64,000 bases of DNA from Telmatospirillum sp. (GCA_031291415.1 JARLJB010000217.1:1-64000); one strand, 5' to 3'; shown: positions 43,713 through 55,823, counted from the stretch's first letter. Numbers and translations: made by a program. The notes: generated by a model from the sequence alone, not told the origin.

Positions 43713-44594
43713 ATGGCGGTATTGTCGGCTGGATTAAGCATTGCCCCTGAGGGCAATTTGTCGCGTTATCTCCAGGAGATTCGGAAGTACCCGATGCTCG
43801 GCCCGCAGGAAGAATATATGCTGGCCAAACGTTATCGCGACGAACAGGAACTTGATGCCGCGCATCGGCTGGTGACCAGCCACTTGCGCCTCGTTGCCAA
43901 GATCGCCATGGGATACCGCGGCTATGGCCTGCCGCTGGGCGAACTGATCAGCGAAGGCAACGTCGGCATGATGCAGGCGGTTCGCCGGTTCGATCCCGAT
44001 CGCGGCTTCCGGTTGGCAACTTACGCGATGTGGTGGATCAGAGCCGCCATCCAGGAGTACATCCTGCACTCCTGGTCGCTGGTCAAGATGGGCACGACGG
44101 CCGCGCAGAAGAAGCTGTTCTTCAATCTGCGCAAACTGAAAGGCCAGATGCAGGCGATCGACGACGGCGACCTGTCGCCCGAGCATGTGCAGAAGATTTC
44201 GGTGGAACTGGGCGTTCCCGAGGCCGACGTGGTCAGCATGAACCGCCGTCTGGCCAGCCCCGACCATTCGCTCAACGCTCCGGTACGCCTCGACGGCGAG
44301 GGAGAATGGCAGGATTGGCTGGTCGATGAACGCGACGACCAGGAAACCGAGCTGGCAGAACGAGAGGAAATGGGCAACCGCCGTCATATGCTGGCGCACG
44401 CTCTGACCGGATTGAACGAACGGGAACGCCACATTCTGACGCAGCGGCGCCTGCTTGAAAATCCGGTGACACTCGAAGACTTGAGCCAGCAGTACGGAAT
44501 TTCACGGGAACGTGTTCGCCAGATCGAGGTCCGCGCCTTCGAAAAGCTGCAGAAATCGATGAAAAGCGCCGTTCAGGAACACGTCACCGTTTGA
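43713..44594 (+). CDS. rpoH: RNA polymerase heat-shock sigma factor (sigma-32)
   Basis: A 293-residue sigma factor of the RpoH group. Region 2 contains GELISEGNVGMMQAVRRFDP and FRLATYAMWWIRAAIQEYIL. The RpoH box follows (MGTTAAQKKLFFNLRKLKGQ, about 128-147), which tells it from housekeeping sigma factors. Region 4 with the HTH (TLEDLSQQYGISRERVRQIE) closes the protein. It directs heat-shock genes, and FtsH, its usual protease, is also in this window at 60185. GGGAGACGAG sits before the ATG. Confidence 0.95.
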   Translation: MAVLSAGLSIAPEGNLSRYLQEIRKYPMLGPQEEYMLAKRYRDEQELDAAHRLVTSHLRLVAKIAMGYRGYGLPLGELISEGNVGMMQAVRRFDPDRGFRLATYAMWWIRAAIQEYILHSWSLVKMGTTAAQKKLFFNLRKLKGQMQAIDDGDLSPEHVQKISVELGVPEADVVSMNRRLASPDHSLNAPVRLDGEGEWQDWLVDERDDQETELAEREEMGNRRHMLAHALTGLNERERHILTQRRLLENPVTLEDLSQQYGISRERVRQIEVRAFEKLQKSMKSAVQEHVTV

Positions 44595-44706
44595 TACCGC
44601 GCCCCACCCTGGAGAGGTTCGCGCTTGGCCGTGGATCGCTCCAGGTTCGCATGACGCCCTCAAAAGGCTCCGCTTTTTCATGGCTCAAACACCGCCCGGA
44701 CTCGTC

Positions 44707-44746
44707 GCATTTAGCGATCAGGTAATTCAACCTGATCGTTAAATGC
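44707..44746. terminator. Inverted repeat between rpoH and the convergent membrane-protein gene
   Basis: Seventeen-base arms (gcatttagcgatcaggt and its complement, one wobble) around a 6-nt loop lie 2 bp from the stop of the reverse gene and about 110 bp behind rpoH. It is well placed to serve both transcripts, but lacks T-runs. Confidence 0.55.
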
Positions 44747-44747
44747 C

Positions 44748-45227
44748 CTAAAGCCGTTCGTCGGGTGTTTTGACGGCCTCGCCCCATTTTTCCTCAAGCT
44801 TGCGCAGGTCTGCCTGAAGTCCGACCGCCCGGTGCTGCGAGGTCGCCATCATGAAGGCGTTGACGACAGGCGGGAGCCCCATGTAAAGCGCCGATCCGAC
44901 GGCGGCGGCCCCATAGGCGACCAGCAGCATCTTGACGCTGGTCACCTGTTCGAAAGCGAAATCGAGCGTGTGGTGACCGAACCAAAGCGACAGCAGCCAG
45001 GGTGACAGTCCCGCGAAATTCAGGCCGCCGATGCAGATCCAGGCGTAGCGGTTGCTGCCCCTCTCGACAAAAGCGGCGACGATGGCCGGCAGCAGACCGA
45101 CAAACATCACGAGCAGCGTTGGCAGCGAGAAAGGCACCAGCGCCACCAAGGTCAGGAAGACCAATATGCGGTTTGGCCCACCGCTGCTGCGCTTGGCAGT
45201 CCCTTCCTTCTTTTTTCCTTTGGCCAT
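44748..45227 (-). CDS. Four-helix membrane protein coupled to the pseudokinase gene
   Basis: A 159-residue protein with a basic N terminus (MAKGKKKEGTAKRSSGG), about four hydrophobic segments (about 21-55, 62-83, 96-117) and a charged C-terminal tail. I do not recognise the family. Its start overlaps the stop codon of the kinase-like gene by one base (TGATG), so both are translated together and probably act as a membrane complex. Confidence 0.75.
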   Translation of the reverse strand: MAKGKKKEGTAKRSSGGPNRILVFLTLVALVPFSLPTLLVMFVGLLPAIVAAFVERGSNRYAWICIGGLNFAGLSPWLLSLWFGHHTLDFAFEQVTSVKMLLVAYGAAAVGSALYMGLPPVVNAFMMATSQHRAVGLQADLRKLEEKWGEAVKTPDERL

Positions 45228-47245
45228 CAGAACAACCTTGCCAACAGAAGAAGGGAAAAAGTGACCAGACAGATGGTCATCGAGACCAGCGCCGCCAACC
45301 GCTGGGCGAAGTGAATCGCCTTCCTATTGTTGGCATGCCCTTCCTCGATATCCCGCACCTCGCGGCGGGCCTCAGCCCACTGGGCACGCGCCTCCTGAAA
45401 TCCTTGCGAATCAACGGCTTTTTCTTCCGGACTATCGAGGACGCGGGACAATTCGACCAGATTGCCATCCCTGGCGATCCGCGGGATATCCTTTTCCAGA
45501 GCGGTCCGCTTTTCACGATCGTGAAAGGTGTTGATGACCGGCTTCATGAGACTGCCGAGCCAAGTGGCCAGCCCCTGCAGCCCTCCCTGCCCCAGCCGCC
45601 ACTGGAGAACAGCCAGAATATTGAGCATCGCCATCGCCGACCGTTCCGAATTCGGCTGCGAAAGGTCGAACAGTTGCCGCTCGACGTCGAATTTGGCACG
45701 TGCCGCGATGAAGGCCGCCACATGCCGGTCAACCGGCCACCCCTTGCCTCCAACCTTTATGGCCGCGGCATCGAGAGCCGGCAGCAGATCGCGGATATCG
45801 AGCACATAATCATCCAGCGTAAGCGGGCTGAGGCATGGCATGGCGTCGTTCATTTCATAAACCACGCGTTCGATGCCCGAACCGATGCTGCCCTTCTCAA
45901 GCCACAACTTGAGGTCGCGAAAAATCGCGTCCAGCATGGAGTTGTCCGGGTTATAGGTCTCCCGCGTCTGGAAATAGGCTTTGGGAATTTCCCGCATCAG
46001 GGACTCGGCGATAATACGAACTTCGGTTCCCGCCGCCACGGCCATGCCCAGCATGGCCCCAATCCCGTCCGGCATGGCGGCCAGGGACTTGTACCTGATC
46101 GGCGCCCGGCTATCGAGAACCATGCAAACCTTGGCCACCATGATATCGAAAGCGGCGCCGCGTTTTTCATTGACCGTCATGACCGCATCGCGGGTAATCG
46201 CGGCGATCGCCTCGGCCTTCTCCTTGACGTCGAGCGAGCGGCGGACCCATAGCTCAAGACGTCCATCGAGAACCAATTGCGGCACCGCATCCCAGTTGCG
46301 AACGAAGGCGATGGCCAGTTCCCGGGCGGTCAGATATTCCTTGCCATTGAACGGCATGCCGCGCGCGGCGCGTTTTTCAAATTTGGCCAACAGCGGTGAC
46401 AACCGCCGCCCCGAGAGCCACAGCTCGATCGATTCGGTGGTCCACCGTTCGTGCGGGTCATCGCACAGGGTACCGCGGAGGAATTCGCTGGTCTGCAGGC
46501 TGAGACGTTCTTCACCGATCAGAACGGCGACGCTGCCTTGAAGAATTTTGCGGCGCAAAATGGTGTCATCATCGAGATGCCCCGCCGGATTCCGCCCCTG
46601 CAGCAACAGCGCCATGGATGCGCCAAGGGAATAGATGTCATCGGCGTAGACACCCGGACCACGCCCCGTCGGCTGGCACATCCCCGACTCGATCGTTTCG
46701 ACCAGCAGAGGCTGTTCATAGGCTGGCGGTATGGTCGTGCAATCGCCAAGGACGACGCGGTCCTTTTCCGGCGTCGCCCAGAACATGTTGGTCGGTCGGA
46801 TGGCCCGATGGGTGACGTTGTGCGAGCGCAGGACGCGCAACGCGGCGAACAGCGGATTGATGGCCTTGCGGACCAAATCCGCTTCATCCACCGCCTTGAA
46901 GTCCGAGGTCATGGTGGCCATCACCCGCCCGCCGGTCGGGCGTTCGTAGACAACAGCCATCACCTTGCGTTGCAGCGGCGGCCAATCCATCGTCCCCCAT
47001 TCGACGAGGGTCATCAGGCCGGGACTATCGCTGCCCTTGAGCGCCCGCATGGAATCGGTCCGCGCCAAAATGCCCGGCCGCACGATCAGTGCGAACAGGA
47101 CTTTCTTCGCGTCCCGACGATCCTCGGCATGAAAGGCTTCGGCGTTGGGCGACGCCAGATCGGGGAGAGGCTTTCCTGGATAAACTACATAACGGTCCCG
47201 CAAAACAGCGGCGCCGTCCGCCCCATTCTTCTGCTCGCTCGCCAT
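45227..47245 (-). CDS. Tail-anchored pseudokinase-like protein
   Basis: A 672-residue protein with a eukaryotic-type Ser/Thr kinase fold in the first 300 residues. The key catalytic residues are missing: the ATP-binding Lys region reads FALIVRPG, the HRD loop is HRAIRPTNMFW and the DFG loop is LGDCTTIPP. The rest of the fold is present (ADDIYSLGASMALLLQGRNP). A long helical middle region follows and a single membrane helix sits at the extreme C terminus (LVSMTICLVTFSLLLLARLF). It is probably a regulatory scaffold rather than an active kinase. It is paired with the 4TM gene downstream. Confidence 0.8.
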   Translation of the reverse strand: MASEQKNGADGAAVLRDRYVVYPGKPLPDLASPNAEAFHAEDRRDAKKVLFALIVRPGILARTDSMRALKGSDSPGLMTLVEWGTMDWPPLQRKVMAVVYERPTGGRVMATMTSDFKAVDEADLVRKAINPLFAALRVLRSHNVTHRAIRPTNMFWATPEKDRVVLGDCTTIPPAYEQPLLVETIESGMCQPTGRGPGVYADDIYSLGASMALLLQGRNPAGHLDDDTILRRKILQGSVAVLIGEERLSLQTSEFLRGTLCDDPHERWTTESIELWLSGRRLSPLLAKFEKRAARGMPFNGKEYLTARELAIAFVRNWDAVPQLVLDGRLELWVRRSLDVKEKAEAIAAITRDAVMTVNEKRGAAFDIMVAKVCMVLDSRAPIRYKSLAAMPDGIGAMLGMAVAAGTEVRIIAESLMREIPKAYFQTRETYNPDNSMLDAIFRDLKLWLEKGSIGSGIERVVYEMNDAMPCLSPLTLDDYVLDIRDLLPALDAAAIKVGGKGWPVDRHVAAFIAARAKFDVERQLFDLSQPNSERSAMAMLNILAVLQWRLGQGGLQGLATWLGSLMKPVINTFHDREKRTALEKDIPRIARDGNLVELSRVLDSPEEKAVDSQGFQEARAQWAEARREVRDIEEGHANNRKAIHFAQRLAALVSMTICLVTFSLLLLARLF

Positions 47246-47653
47246 CCCGCTCCGCCCTTATGCCCCCGCCGGGCCAGAGCCGGATCGACCTAAACGGAAT
47301 CTCACTCGCGATTCGCCCAAGTCCTTGAATCCGTCTCTCATTCAATACAAGGAAATGGCCCCCCTCATCCTGCCAGGGTCACATTTCCAGTACGAATTTA
47401 CGCGGCACGCGGTAAAGACTCAAGCAAGTATGAAACAACGAGCGATCAACGAAACGAAAACCGCTGGCAGATCGTCTCAAAAAACCAAGAAACAAGGTAG
47501 TAATGTTCGTCCCATTCTTGCTTTTTTTTCGCGCCGAGACACCAGGAAAACTACGGATTCGCTCACGCGTAATGAGATCAAATCGAATCACGGACTTAAG
47601 TCCGCGTGACGCTTGATCCTCAAAAAAACAGAGCTTCTTCAGAGACTTGATAA
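47246..47653. other. Gene-free stretch between the pseudokinase gene and purA
   Basis: No gene is supported. The part from about 47400 to 47640 is unusually A-rich on the plus strand. One 94-codon frame runs through it, but its composition is lysine/serine/threonine-rich and has no ribosome site. It should contain the promoter of the leftward pseudokinase gene. Confidence 0.5.
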
Positions 47654-47692
47654 CCAGGAGCGTGATGCCGATCTAACGCATCACGCTCCTGG
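47654..47692. repeat. Palindromic repeat, family A copy 2
   Basis: Arms ccaggagcgtgatgc and its complement flank a 9-nt loop. The core (GTGATGCGTTARATCSGCATCAC on the reverse strand, given here as shared halves gtgatgc and gcatcac) matches the repeat at 285-323, while the outer bases differ but still pair. It lies 26 bp behind the purA stop. Confidence 0.65.
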
Positions 47693-47718
47693 AAAAACTG
47701 ACCGACAACCGTTCTTCG

Positions 47719-49008
47719 TCAATTGGCAAACGGGTCGCGGACCAGGATGGTGTCTTCGCGTTCGGGACTGGTCGAGCACAAGGCCACCGGTGCCTCGATC
47801 AGTTCCTCGATCCGACGCACATATTTGATCGCCGCCGCCGGCAACTGCACCCAGGAACGCGCACCATGCGTGCTTTCCTGCCATCCTTCGATGCTCTCAT
47901 AGACCGGCTCGACATTCGCCTGACGCGACATCGAGGCCGGCAGATGCCGCAGGATCTGACCATTCCAGCGATAGCCGGTGCAGATCTTGAGTTCATCGAA
48001 ACCATCGAGGACGTCGAGTTTCGTCAGGGCGATACCGTTAATTCCGCCAACTTTGACGGCCTGACCAACCAGCACGGCATCGAACCAGCCGCAACGACGG
48101 CGACGGCCGGTCACCGTACCGAACTCGTGACCGAGATCGCCGATCCGGGTCCCCGTCTCGTCGGTCAATTCGGTGGGGAACGGTCCGGCTCCGACGCGGG
48201 TCGTGTAAGCCTTGCAGATCCCCAGAACATAGCCGACCTGCCCCGGCCCGATGCCCGACCCCGAGGCCGCCTGCCCCGACACCGTGTTGGACGAGGTAAC
48301 GAACGGATAGGTACCGTGGTCGACATCGAGCATGGCGCCCTGCGCACCTTCGAAAAGAATGCGCTTGTCGGCTTTGCGCGCCTCTTCGAGACGCTGCCAG
48401 ACGACATCGGCGAATGGCAGAATACGCGGAGCGACTTCCTTGAGCTTGGTCAGCAGATCCTGTCCCTCGACCTCAGGCATGCCCAGACCGCGCAGCAATG
48501 CATTGTGATGGGCAAGCAAGCGCTCGATCTTCATTTCCAGCACGGCATCGTCGTCGAGATCGCAGACACGAATCGCCCGCCGTGCCACCTTGTCCTCATA
48601 GGCAGGGCCGATTCCGCGGCCGGTCGTACCGATCTTCGCGGCGCCGCTGGCCTCTTCGCGGGCCCGGTCGATATGACCATGCAGCGGCAGGATGAGCGCG
48701 GCATTCTCGGCGACCTTGAGGATATCGGGGGTAATCGTGACGCCCTGCGCCGCGATCCGCTCGATTTCGGCGAGCAGAGCCCAGGGATCGACCACCACAC
48801 CGTTGCCGATGATCGATTCCTTTCCCCGCACCACGCCCGAGGGCAACAGCGAAAGCTTATAAGTGATCCCGTCGATGACCAGCGTATGGCCGGCATTGTG
48901 CCCGCCCTGGAACCGCACCACGACGTCAGCCCGCTCGGACAACCAATCGACGACCTTGCCCTTGCCTTCGTCGCCCCATTGAGCTCCGACAACAGCCACA
49001 TTACCCAT
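47719..49008 (-). CDS. purA: Adenylosuccinate synthetase
   Basis: A 429-residue cytoplasmic enzyme that joins IMP and aspartate with GTP to give adenylosuccinate in AMP synthesis. The start [20 protein letters not shown] is the family signature with the catalytic Asp; the His motif [10 protein letters not shown], the IMP-binding [18 protein letters not shown] and [17 protein letters not shown] are all present. The upstream frame belongs to hisZ DNA. It lies 14 bp behind hisZ and is probably co-transcribed. Confidence 0.97.
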   Translation of the reverse strand: MGNVAVVGAQWGDEGKGKVVDWLSERADVVVRFQGGHNAGHTLVIDGITYKLSLLPSGVVRGKESIIGNGVVVDPWALLAEIERIAAQGVTITPDILKVAENAALILPLHGHIDRAREEASGAAKIGTTGRGIGPAYEDKVARRAIRVCDLDDDAVLEMKIERLLAHHNALLRGLGMPEVEGQDLLTKLKEVAPRILPFADVVWQRLEEARKADKRILFEGAQGAMLDVDHGTYPFVTSSNTVSGQAASGSGIGPGQVGYVLGICKAYTTRVGAGPFPTELTDETGTRIGDLGHEFGTVTGRRRRCGWFDAVLVGQAVKVGGINGIALTKLDVLDGFDELKICTGYRWNGQILRHLPASMSRQANVEPVYESIEGWQESTHGARSWVQLPAAAIKYVRRIEELIEAPVALCSTSPEREDTILVRDPFAN

Positions 49009-49022
49009 GATCACCAACTCCC

Positions 49023-50147
49023 CTATTTCACTGCGACCACACGGCCGGACACGACCCGGTGGCGGCAACTCAAGCGACGGGCTTCCGCCTCGTCGTCCGC
49101 GGCCGGTTCCAATCCGGCCAGCGTCACCCAACCTTCGGTCCTGAGGCTCTGACCGACGGCGAAGGGCGTGCCAAATGGCAAATAGACGCACCGAGGCTCT
49201 TCCGGCCCGGGCATGACGTCGAGTACCGTATCCATGAACAGCGTCGCCCCGGTCGCCGCCTCGCCGTGCGCCACGTAACGGCCGCCGCGTCCCAGTTCGG
49301 CCGCCGAATGACGGGCGAAAAGGGTGAAAGCCACACCGGTATGATATTCGAATCCCCGGCCTTCGACCGGATCGACAGTCAGCGTCAATTCGGGAGCCGC
49401 CTGCCGAACCAGATCGACCACGGCGGCCAGACGGTCCCGCAATAACGCCGCCGATGGCGGCAGCGGCACCTCGGCCATTTTGGCAAGCGACGGCGCGGCT
49501 GGGCCGACCGCCTCGATCAGGGCGGCCAGAACCGATGCCTGCGCCCCACCGATGCGGGCAACGGCAGCCGCGTCCTTATGGTCGAGGGCGTCGCGCAGTC
49601 CTTCGATTTCGGGCTGTCCTTTGCAAATTTCCGACACCAGCGACGGCAGCGTCAAATCGACGCAGACCTCGCCGACCCCCAGATCGATCAGCGCCTTGGC
49701 CGCCAGGATCAAGACCTCGGCATCGGCCGCCGCACCGGCCGCGCCGATCAGTTCGAGACCAGCCTGGCCGAACTGGCGCTCCGGCCGCAGTTGGCTGCCT
49801 TTCACGCGCAGCACCTGACCGGCATAGGAAAGACGTAGCGGTCTCGGCGCATTGGCCAAACGGGTGGTGGCGATACGCGCAACCTGCAAAGTCATGTCGG
49901 CCCGCACGCCCATCATGCGCTGGGTCACCGGATCCATGACCCGGAAAGTATGCTTGGCCATCGCCGCTCCGCTCCCTTCGAGCAGACTTTCCTCGAATTC
50001 GATCAGCGGCGGTTTGACACGCTCATAGCCCTGGGCGGCGAAACTGGCCATCAGGCGAGAGACAACATCGGCCTCGTGAGCGGCCTGGGGAGGAAGAATG
50101 TCGCGCAGGCCTGCCGGCAGCAGCGCGCGGGTGGCGAACTCGGTCAT
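49023..50147 (-). CDS. hisZ: ATP phosphoribosyltransferase regulatory subunit
   Basis: A 374-residue HisRS-like protein without tRNA-binding part. It forms the regulatory subunit of the short-form HisG complex in histidine synthesis. Class II synthetase-like motifs remain: [33 protein letters not shown] and [19 protein letters not shown], where HisS has its motif 2, and the C-terminal [10 protein letters not shown]. It lacks the histidyl-tRNA synthetase anticodon domain. Pairing with purA is common in Alphaproteobacteria. The ATG at 50147 has only a weak ribosome site. Confidence 0.92.
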   Translation of the reverse strand: MTEFATRALLPAGLRDILPPQAAHEADVVSRLMASFAAQGYERVKPPLIEFEESLLEGSGAAMAKHTFRVMDPVTQRMMGVRADMTLQVARIATTRLANAPRPLRLSYAGQVLRVKGSQLRPERQFGQAGLELIGAAGAAADAEVLILAAKALIDLGVGEVCVDLTLPSLVSEICKGQPEIEGLRDALDHKDAAAVARIGGAQASVLAALIEAVGPAAPSLAKMAEVPLPPSAALLRDRLAAVVDLVRQAAPELTLTVDPVEGRGFEYHTGVAFTLFARHSAAELGRGGRYVAHGEAATGATLFMDTVLDVMPGPEEPRCVYLPFGTPFAVGQSLRTEGWVTLAGLEPAADDEAEARRLSCRHRVVSGRVVAVK

Positions 50148-50322
50148 GGGTAAGCCGTTTGTCCTGGCTGAAAAATGGCGTGGGAAAGCCCGGCACGCAA
50201 GACTTTCCCGTTTACCCCGTTTGTCCCCGAACGGCAAATGGAAAACGATCAAACGGCCGAAAGCCGACCGAATCAACCCCGATCGGCGGCCTTTTGCCGA
50301 GCGAAGACCTGCGATCCCGAAA

Positions 50323-52401
50323 TCAGGTTCGAACCTGCGTCACGAAGCTGCCGATACTGTCGGTCAACCGATTGGCGTGCTCTTCCAGCCCCTGCATGGC
50401 CTCGACCAGCGCTTCGGACGTCGCTTGCGTCTTGTTGACCACGGCGGTGACCCCTTCGGCGGACGAAGCGGCATCCTGAGTGCCCGACGACGCCAATTGA
50501 ACATTGCGGGCGATTTCCGAGGTGGCGGCACCTTGCTCCTCGACCGCGGCGGCGATGGCCGTCGATATTTCGTTCAGCGACCGGATCGTCGCCGTCACGT
50601 CATCGATACAACCGACCGCTTCCTTGGTCATTGCCTGGATGCTGCCGACCTGCCCGCTGATATCGGTCGTCGCCTTGGCCGTCTGATTGGCAAGCTCCTT
50701 CACCTCGCCGGCAACCACGGCGAATCCCTTGCCGGCTTCGCCGGCGCGGGCCGCCTCGATGGTCGCGTTGAGCGCCAGAAGATTGGTCTGCGCAGCGATG
50801 TCGGTGATCAGGCCGACGACATCTCCGATACGCGCCGCCGCCTCGGCCAGACCGCTGATCCGCTGGGTCGCCTCGCCGGCCTCCTCAACGGCTTGCACCG
50901 AAACTTTCGCCGCATGGCCAACCCGCGACGAGATTTCATTGATCGAACTCGACAGCTCCTCGGTGGCGGCAGCCACCGTCTGGACGCTGGTCGAAGCGGA
51001 CCGCGACGACTGGGCGGCACGGTCGGCTGACGCCAAAACGTCGCGAGACATCTCCACGGTGGTCCGGGACTGGGCAATCGCCCCCTGCGCTGCGCCGCCC
51101 ATTGCCTTTATCAGATTGGCGCTCTCGCTTCCAAACTTCGAACAGAGATTGTCAAGCCGCTCGGTCCGTTCCGCCTGGGCTCGATGATCCGCCTCGCTTG
51201 CCGCAGCAAGCTCGTCAGCCTTCTCGGCGTTACGGCGCAGCACTTCGATGGCGCCGGCCAGCAGACCCAATTCGTCCTTCCGGTCTTTCTCGGGAACGGC
51301 AACGCCATGATTCCCATCGGCCAATTGACCGACCACACCGGTCAAGACGATCAGGGCGTTGACGACCCGACGTCCGAAAGTGAAACCAAGAGCCAGGCTG
51401 GTCGCCAAGACCGCAATCAGAATGACCGCGGTAAAGGCCAGCCGGCTCTCCGCCTGGACCTGAGCGACATCGGCGCGATGCAAGGCCTCATCGAAAGCGG
51501 CGTCGCGAATCTTGGAGATTTCGGCGATATTGGCGATGTTCTGTCGGCGAAACGCCGGAATGTCGATGCCATACTGACCATCGGTCAAAGCCGCCGCCAA
51601 AACCGGCGCATACAAACGGTCGTTGCCGGTCCGAAACTTGCCATCGACCTCCTTCAACGCGTCGATGATGGAGGATGGACGCCCGGCCTGGTCGACCATA
51701 AAGACCATGCGCTTCCAGGTCTGGTCCATTCCGCCCTTCAATTCGGCGATCGACCTCAGCATGTCGGGCGAGGCGGGCTTCGCCGAAACCAGCGTACCCA
51801 CCACATTGACACTGCGATTGCCCGCCAGCGACCGGAAATCCATGCCCAGCCGGGCAATGGAAACCATGTCACCGGCGTCGCCGGCAATCGAGGAAATGTG
51901 CTTTTCCAGGCGGTCCATCAGCGGCGTCGCCGCACTGATGGTCGTGACCATATTGGCAGCAAAGCTCTTCAGCAATTCGGGATCGCGCTCAGCCTTGGGA
52001 CGCGTGATGTTGGCCGCCACCGCCGCATCAAGGGCCTTCATGCGCTTTCCCATATCGGCCACGGTAGCCACCATATCCTCGGCGCCTTGCGTGTGCAGGG
52101 TCTGCATCGATGTCAAAGCCTGGTCAACGGCCGTGACGGTGGCCCGCTTCTCATCCTCCATCTGGGTGCGCATGGCATCGGCGACCGGCGCTTCGGAAAG
52201 CATCGAGACATTGATATTGCCGCGTTGCACGGCGTAGACCTCGACCGCCTTGGCGACGGCCGCCAGGGCCGTCACTTCATTTTTCGCCAAACCGTTGCCG
52301 GAATAGACGCTCCATAAGTTGCTCAAGATCCAGAGACCGCCGGCCAGGGAAGCAACAGTCGGCACCGCCAGAGCGACAAGAAAGAACGTCTTGATGCGCA
52401 T
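50323..52401 (-). CDS. Methyl-accepting chemotaxis protein with large periplasmic sensor
   Basis: A 692-residue chemoreceptor. The first membrane helix is at about 7-30 and the second at about 325-345, enclosing a 290-residue helical periplasmic sensor of unrecognised type. A HAMP domain ([20 protein letters not shown], about 346-400) and the signalling domain follow, with [20 protein letters not shown] at the tip. The end [20 protein letters not shown] is typical of alphaproteobacterial receptors. It is monocistronic. The ligand is unknown. Confidence 0.88.
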   Translation of the reverse strand: MRIKTFFLVALAVPTVASLAGGLWILSNLWSVYSGNGLAKNEVTALAAVAKAVEVYAVQRGNINVSMLSEAPVADAMRTQMEDEKRATVTAVDQALTSMQTLHTQGAEDMVATVADMGKRMKALDAAVAANITRPKAERDPELLKSFAANMVTTISAATPLMDRLEKHISSIAGDAGDMVSIARLGMDFRSLAGNRSVNVVGTLVSAKPASPDMLRSIAELKGGMDQTWKRMVFMVDQAGRPSSIIDALKEVDGKFRTGNDRLYAPVLAAALTDGQYGIDIPAFRRQNIANIAEISKIRDAAFDEALHRADVAQVQAESRLAFTAVILIAVLATSLALGFTFGRRVVNALIVLTGVVGQLADGNHGVAVPEKDRKDELGLLAGAIEVLRRNAEKADELAAASEADHRAQAERTERLDNLCSKFGSESANLIKAMGGAAQGAIAQSRTTVEMSRDVLASADRAAQSSRSASTSVQTVAAATEELSSSINEISSRVGHAAKVSVQAVEEAGEATQRISGLAEAAARIGDVVGLITDIAAQTNLLALNATIEAARAGEAGKGFAVVAGEVKELANQTAKATTDISGQVGSIQAMTKEAVGCIDDVTATIRSLNEISTAIAAAVEEQGAATSEIARNVQLASSGTQDAASSAEGVTAVVNKTQATSEALVEAMQGLEEHANRLTDSIGSFVTQVRT

Positions 52402-52756
52402 CGCAAGCTCAATTCACACTAAAATTATGGGAAATATGTATGCCCATAATAACAATGCTGATATAGAATTGAAAGCTATTGATTCGTGGGATAACTTTAA
52501 CGTGTATTAATAATAATGCCGAAATTAGCGTAAAATTTTACTCTTCCAATAACAGTACAGTATTCATAATATTTCCAGACGAATCTGGAATTAGAAACCT
52601 TCAAAATATCTATCGGAAATGCTTGATTTGCCGGCGCCTATGGCACCTTCCGACAGCCGGAGGCCGGAAAGGCGAGCCGCGTTGGCGGCTCGCCGGCAGC
52701 GTCATTCTCAAGACACGCTTAGCGAGCATCAGGAGACAGACGGCTGTCCGCTGGAA
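52402..52756. other. AT-rich gene-free stretch with the serA terminator
   Basis: The part 52402-52620 is strongly AT-rich compared with its surroundings and has no coding frame worth calling; it should hold the promoter of the leftward chemoreceptor gene. The rest carries the hairpin described at 52671-52694. Confidence 0.6.
52671..52694 (-). terminator. Intrinsic terminator of serA
   Basis: Ten-base-pair perfect GC-rich stem (ggcgagccgc / gcggctcgcc) with a 4-nt loop, followed on the reverse strand by TTTCC. It lies about 60 bp behind the serA stop. Confidence 0.7.
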
Positions 52757-54334
52757 TCAGAACTGCAGCGCTTTGGCCTGCACGACGTTCGGAATGGCGC
52801 GGACCTTTTCCAGCAGATCTGCGCCCACCGGCTGGTCGACCTGGATCAGCGCGATGGCATCACCGCCCGCCTCGGCACGGCCAAGATGGAAGGTGGCGAT
52901 ATTGACGCCGGCCTGCCCCAGGGTCGTCCCCAGGCGGCCGATGAAACCGGGTTTGTCGGCGTTCGTCACATAGAGCATGTAGGGCCCGAGTTCGGCCTCG
53001 ATCGCAATGTTCTTGATGGCGACGATGCGCGGCTTGTCGCCATCGAACAACGTCCCTTCGACAGTGCGCGTCATGTGATCGGTGGTCACCGACAGCTTGA
53101 TCAGCGTGTGATAGTTGTTACAGGTGTCGTTCTTGGTCTCGGTCACCGTGATCTTACGGTCCTTGGCGATGACCGGTGCATTGACCAGATTGACCGTCTC
53201 GACGAAGGACTTGAACAAGCCCTCAAGGATGGTCGCGGTCAACGGCTTGGTGTTGAGCCCAGCAACCTGCCCTTCGTAGGTGATAGTTACCGAGCGCAGC
53301 CCATGTTCGGTCAGTTGCCCGGCGAAGCTGCCCACCTGTCCGGCCAAGGCCATGTAGGGGCGCAGTTTCGGCGCGTCCTCGGCCGACACCGACGACATGT
53401 TGATGGCATTGGTCACCGAGCCGGTCAGCAGATAGTCCGACATCTGTTCAGCCACCTGCAAAGCGACGTTTTCCTGGGCCTCGGTAGTCGAGGCGCCAAG
53501 ATGCGGCGTGCAGACAACCTTTTCGTTCCCGAACAGGATGTTGGTTTTGGCCGGTTCCACCTGGAACACGTCAAGCGCCGCACCGGCGACATGGCCGGAC
53601 TCGAGGGCGGCCTTCAAATCCGCTTCGACCACCAGACCACCGCGCGCGCAATTGATGATGCGCACACCCTTCTTGGTCTTGGCCAGCGCCTTGGCGCCGA
53701 TGATGTTGCGCGTCGCATCGGTCAACGGCGTATGCAAGGTGATGAAATCAGCCCGGGCTAGAAGATCGTCCAGTTCGACCTTTTCAACGCCGAGAGCCTT
53801 GGCCCGCTCCAGCGACAGATAAGGATCGTAAGCGATCACCTTCATCTTGAGACCGATGCCGCGCTCGGCGACGATCGAACCGATGTTGCCGCAGCCGATG
53901 ATTCCCAATGTCTTGGCCGTCAGTTCGACGCCCATGAACTTCGATTTTTCCCACTTCCCGGCCTGGGTCGAAGCATTGGCCTGGGGGATGTCGCGGGCCA
54001 CGGAAAACATCATGGCAATCGCGTGTTCGGCGGTCGTGATGGAATTGCCGAAGGGCGTATTCATCACCACGACGCCACGGGCCGTCGCCGCCGGGATGTC
54101 GACATTGTCGACGCCGATGCCAGCGCGGCCGACCACCTTGAGATTGTCGGCGGCGGCAAGAATCTCGGCGGTCACTTTGGTGTTCGAGCGAATGGCCAGT
54201 CCATCATATTGACCGATGATGGCCTTCAGTTCGTCGGGCGCCAACCCGACCTTGACGTCCGTCTCGATGCCGCGATCCTTGAAGATCTGCACGGCGGCCG
54301 GACTAAGCTTGTCGCTGATCAAAACTTTGGGCAT
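52757..54334 (-). CDS. serA: D-3-phosphoglycerate dehydrogenase (long form with ACT domain)
   Basis: A 525-residue enzyme that oxidises 3-phosphoglycerate with NAD+ in the first step of serine synthesis. The NAD-binding motif GIIGCGNIGSIVAERGIGL (about 145), the Arg of NCARGGLVVE, the catalytic pair near TPHLGASTTEAQENVA (His) and the C-terminal ACT domain (YVTNADKPGFIGRLGTTLGQ) are visible, with an ASB domain between. ATG at 54334 fits the family; one codon group upstream is another ATG at 54352. It follows serC after 141 bp. Confidence 0.96.
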   Translation of the reverse strand: MPKVLISDKLSPAAVQIFKDRGIETDVKVGLAPDELKAIIGQYDGLAIRSNTKVTAEILAAADNLKVVGRAGIGVDNVDIPAATARGVVVMNTPFGNSITTAEHAIAMMFSVARDIPQANASTQAGKWEKSKFMGVELTAKTLGIIGCGNIGSIVAERGIGLKMKVIAYDPYLSLERAKALGVEKVELDDLLARADFITLHTPLTDATRNIIGAKALAKTKKGVRIINCARGGLVVEADLKAALESGHVAGAALDVFQVEPAKTNILFGNEKVVCTPHLGASTTEAQENVALQVAEQMSDYLLTGSVTNAINMSSVSAEDAPKLRPYMALAGQVGSFAGQLTEHGLRSVTITYEGQVAGLNTKPLTATILEGLFKSFVETVNLVNAPVIAKDRKITVTETKNDTCNNYHTLIKLSVTTDHMTRTVEGTLFDGDKPRIVAIKNIAIEAELGPYMLYVTNADKPGFIGRLGTTLGQAGVNIATFHLGRAEAGGDAIALIQVDQPVGADLLEKVRAIPNVVQAKALQF

Positions 54335-54361
54335 GAGGATGATCCCCCGCATATGACCACG

Positions 54362-54439
54362 TTATTGCCGGGTTCGCCCGCTTGACGGGCGAAGGAAAAT
54401 ATCCGGCAATTCGTGGATGCCCGGGCCAAGCCCGGGCAT
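54362..54439. terminator. Stem-loops between serC and serA, including a common alphaproteobacterial palindrome
   Basis: Three nested or adjacent stems: attgccgg/ccggcaat (outer), ttcgcccg/cgggcgaa (inner), and atgcccggg, loop ccaag, cccgggcat (54417-54439). The last is the sort of GGATGCCCGGG...CCCGGGCATGAC palindrome found many times in alphaproteobacterial genomes. They lie between two genes of one pathway and could stabilise or end the serC transcript. Confidence 0.6.
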
Positions 54440-54475
54440 GACAAAAAGAAATATTCGAAAACGCTGCCGAAAGCC

Positions 54476-55651
<1,176 letters not shown>

Positions 55652-55823
55652 CAGGAATAACCCTCCCTTACAGAAGGGACGCGACCCGTTGGGAGGTCGT
55701 GGCCCGGCCCGAGAATGGCAGGACACCCTCGGGCCGTCAACGAAAGTTGGAAACCCTGGTGTAAAAAAACCACATTATTTTTGTTTTTGGCCCGGCTCGG
55801 ACATCGCCAAGGAGCCAAACGGC

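Noticed and set aside
47325-47609. A 94-codon frame in the A-rich stretch
   Set aside because: Lys/Ser/Thr-rich composition reflects base bias; no ribosome site or motif.
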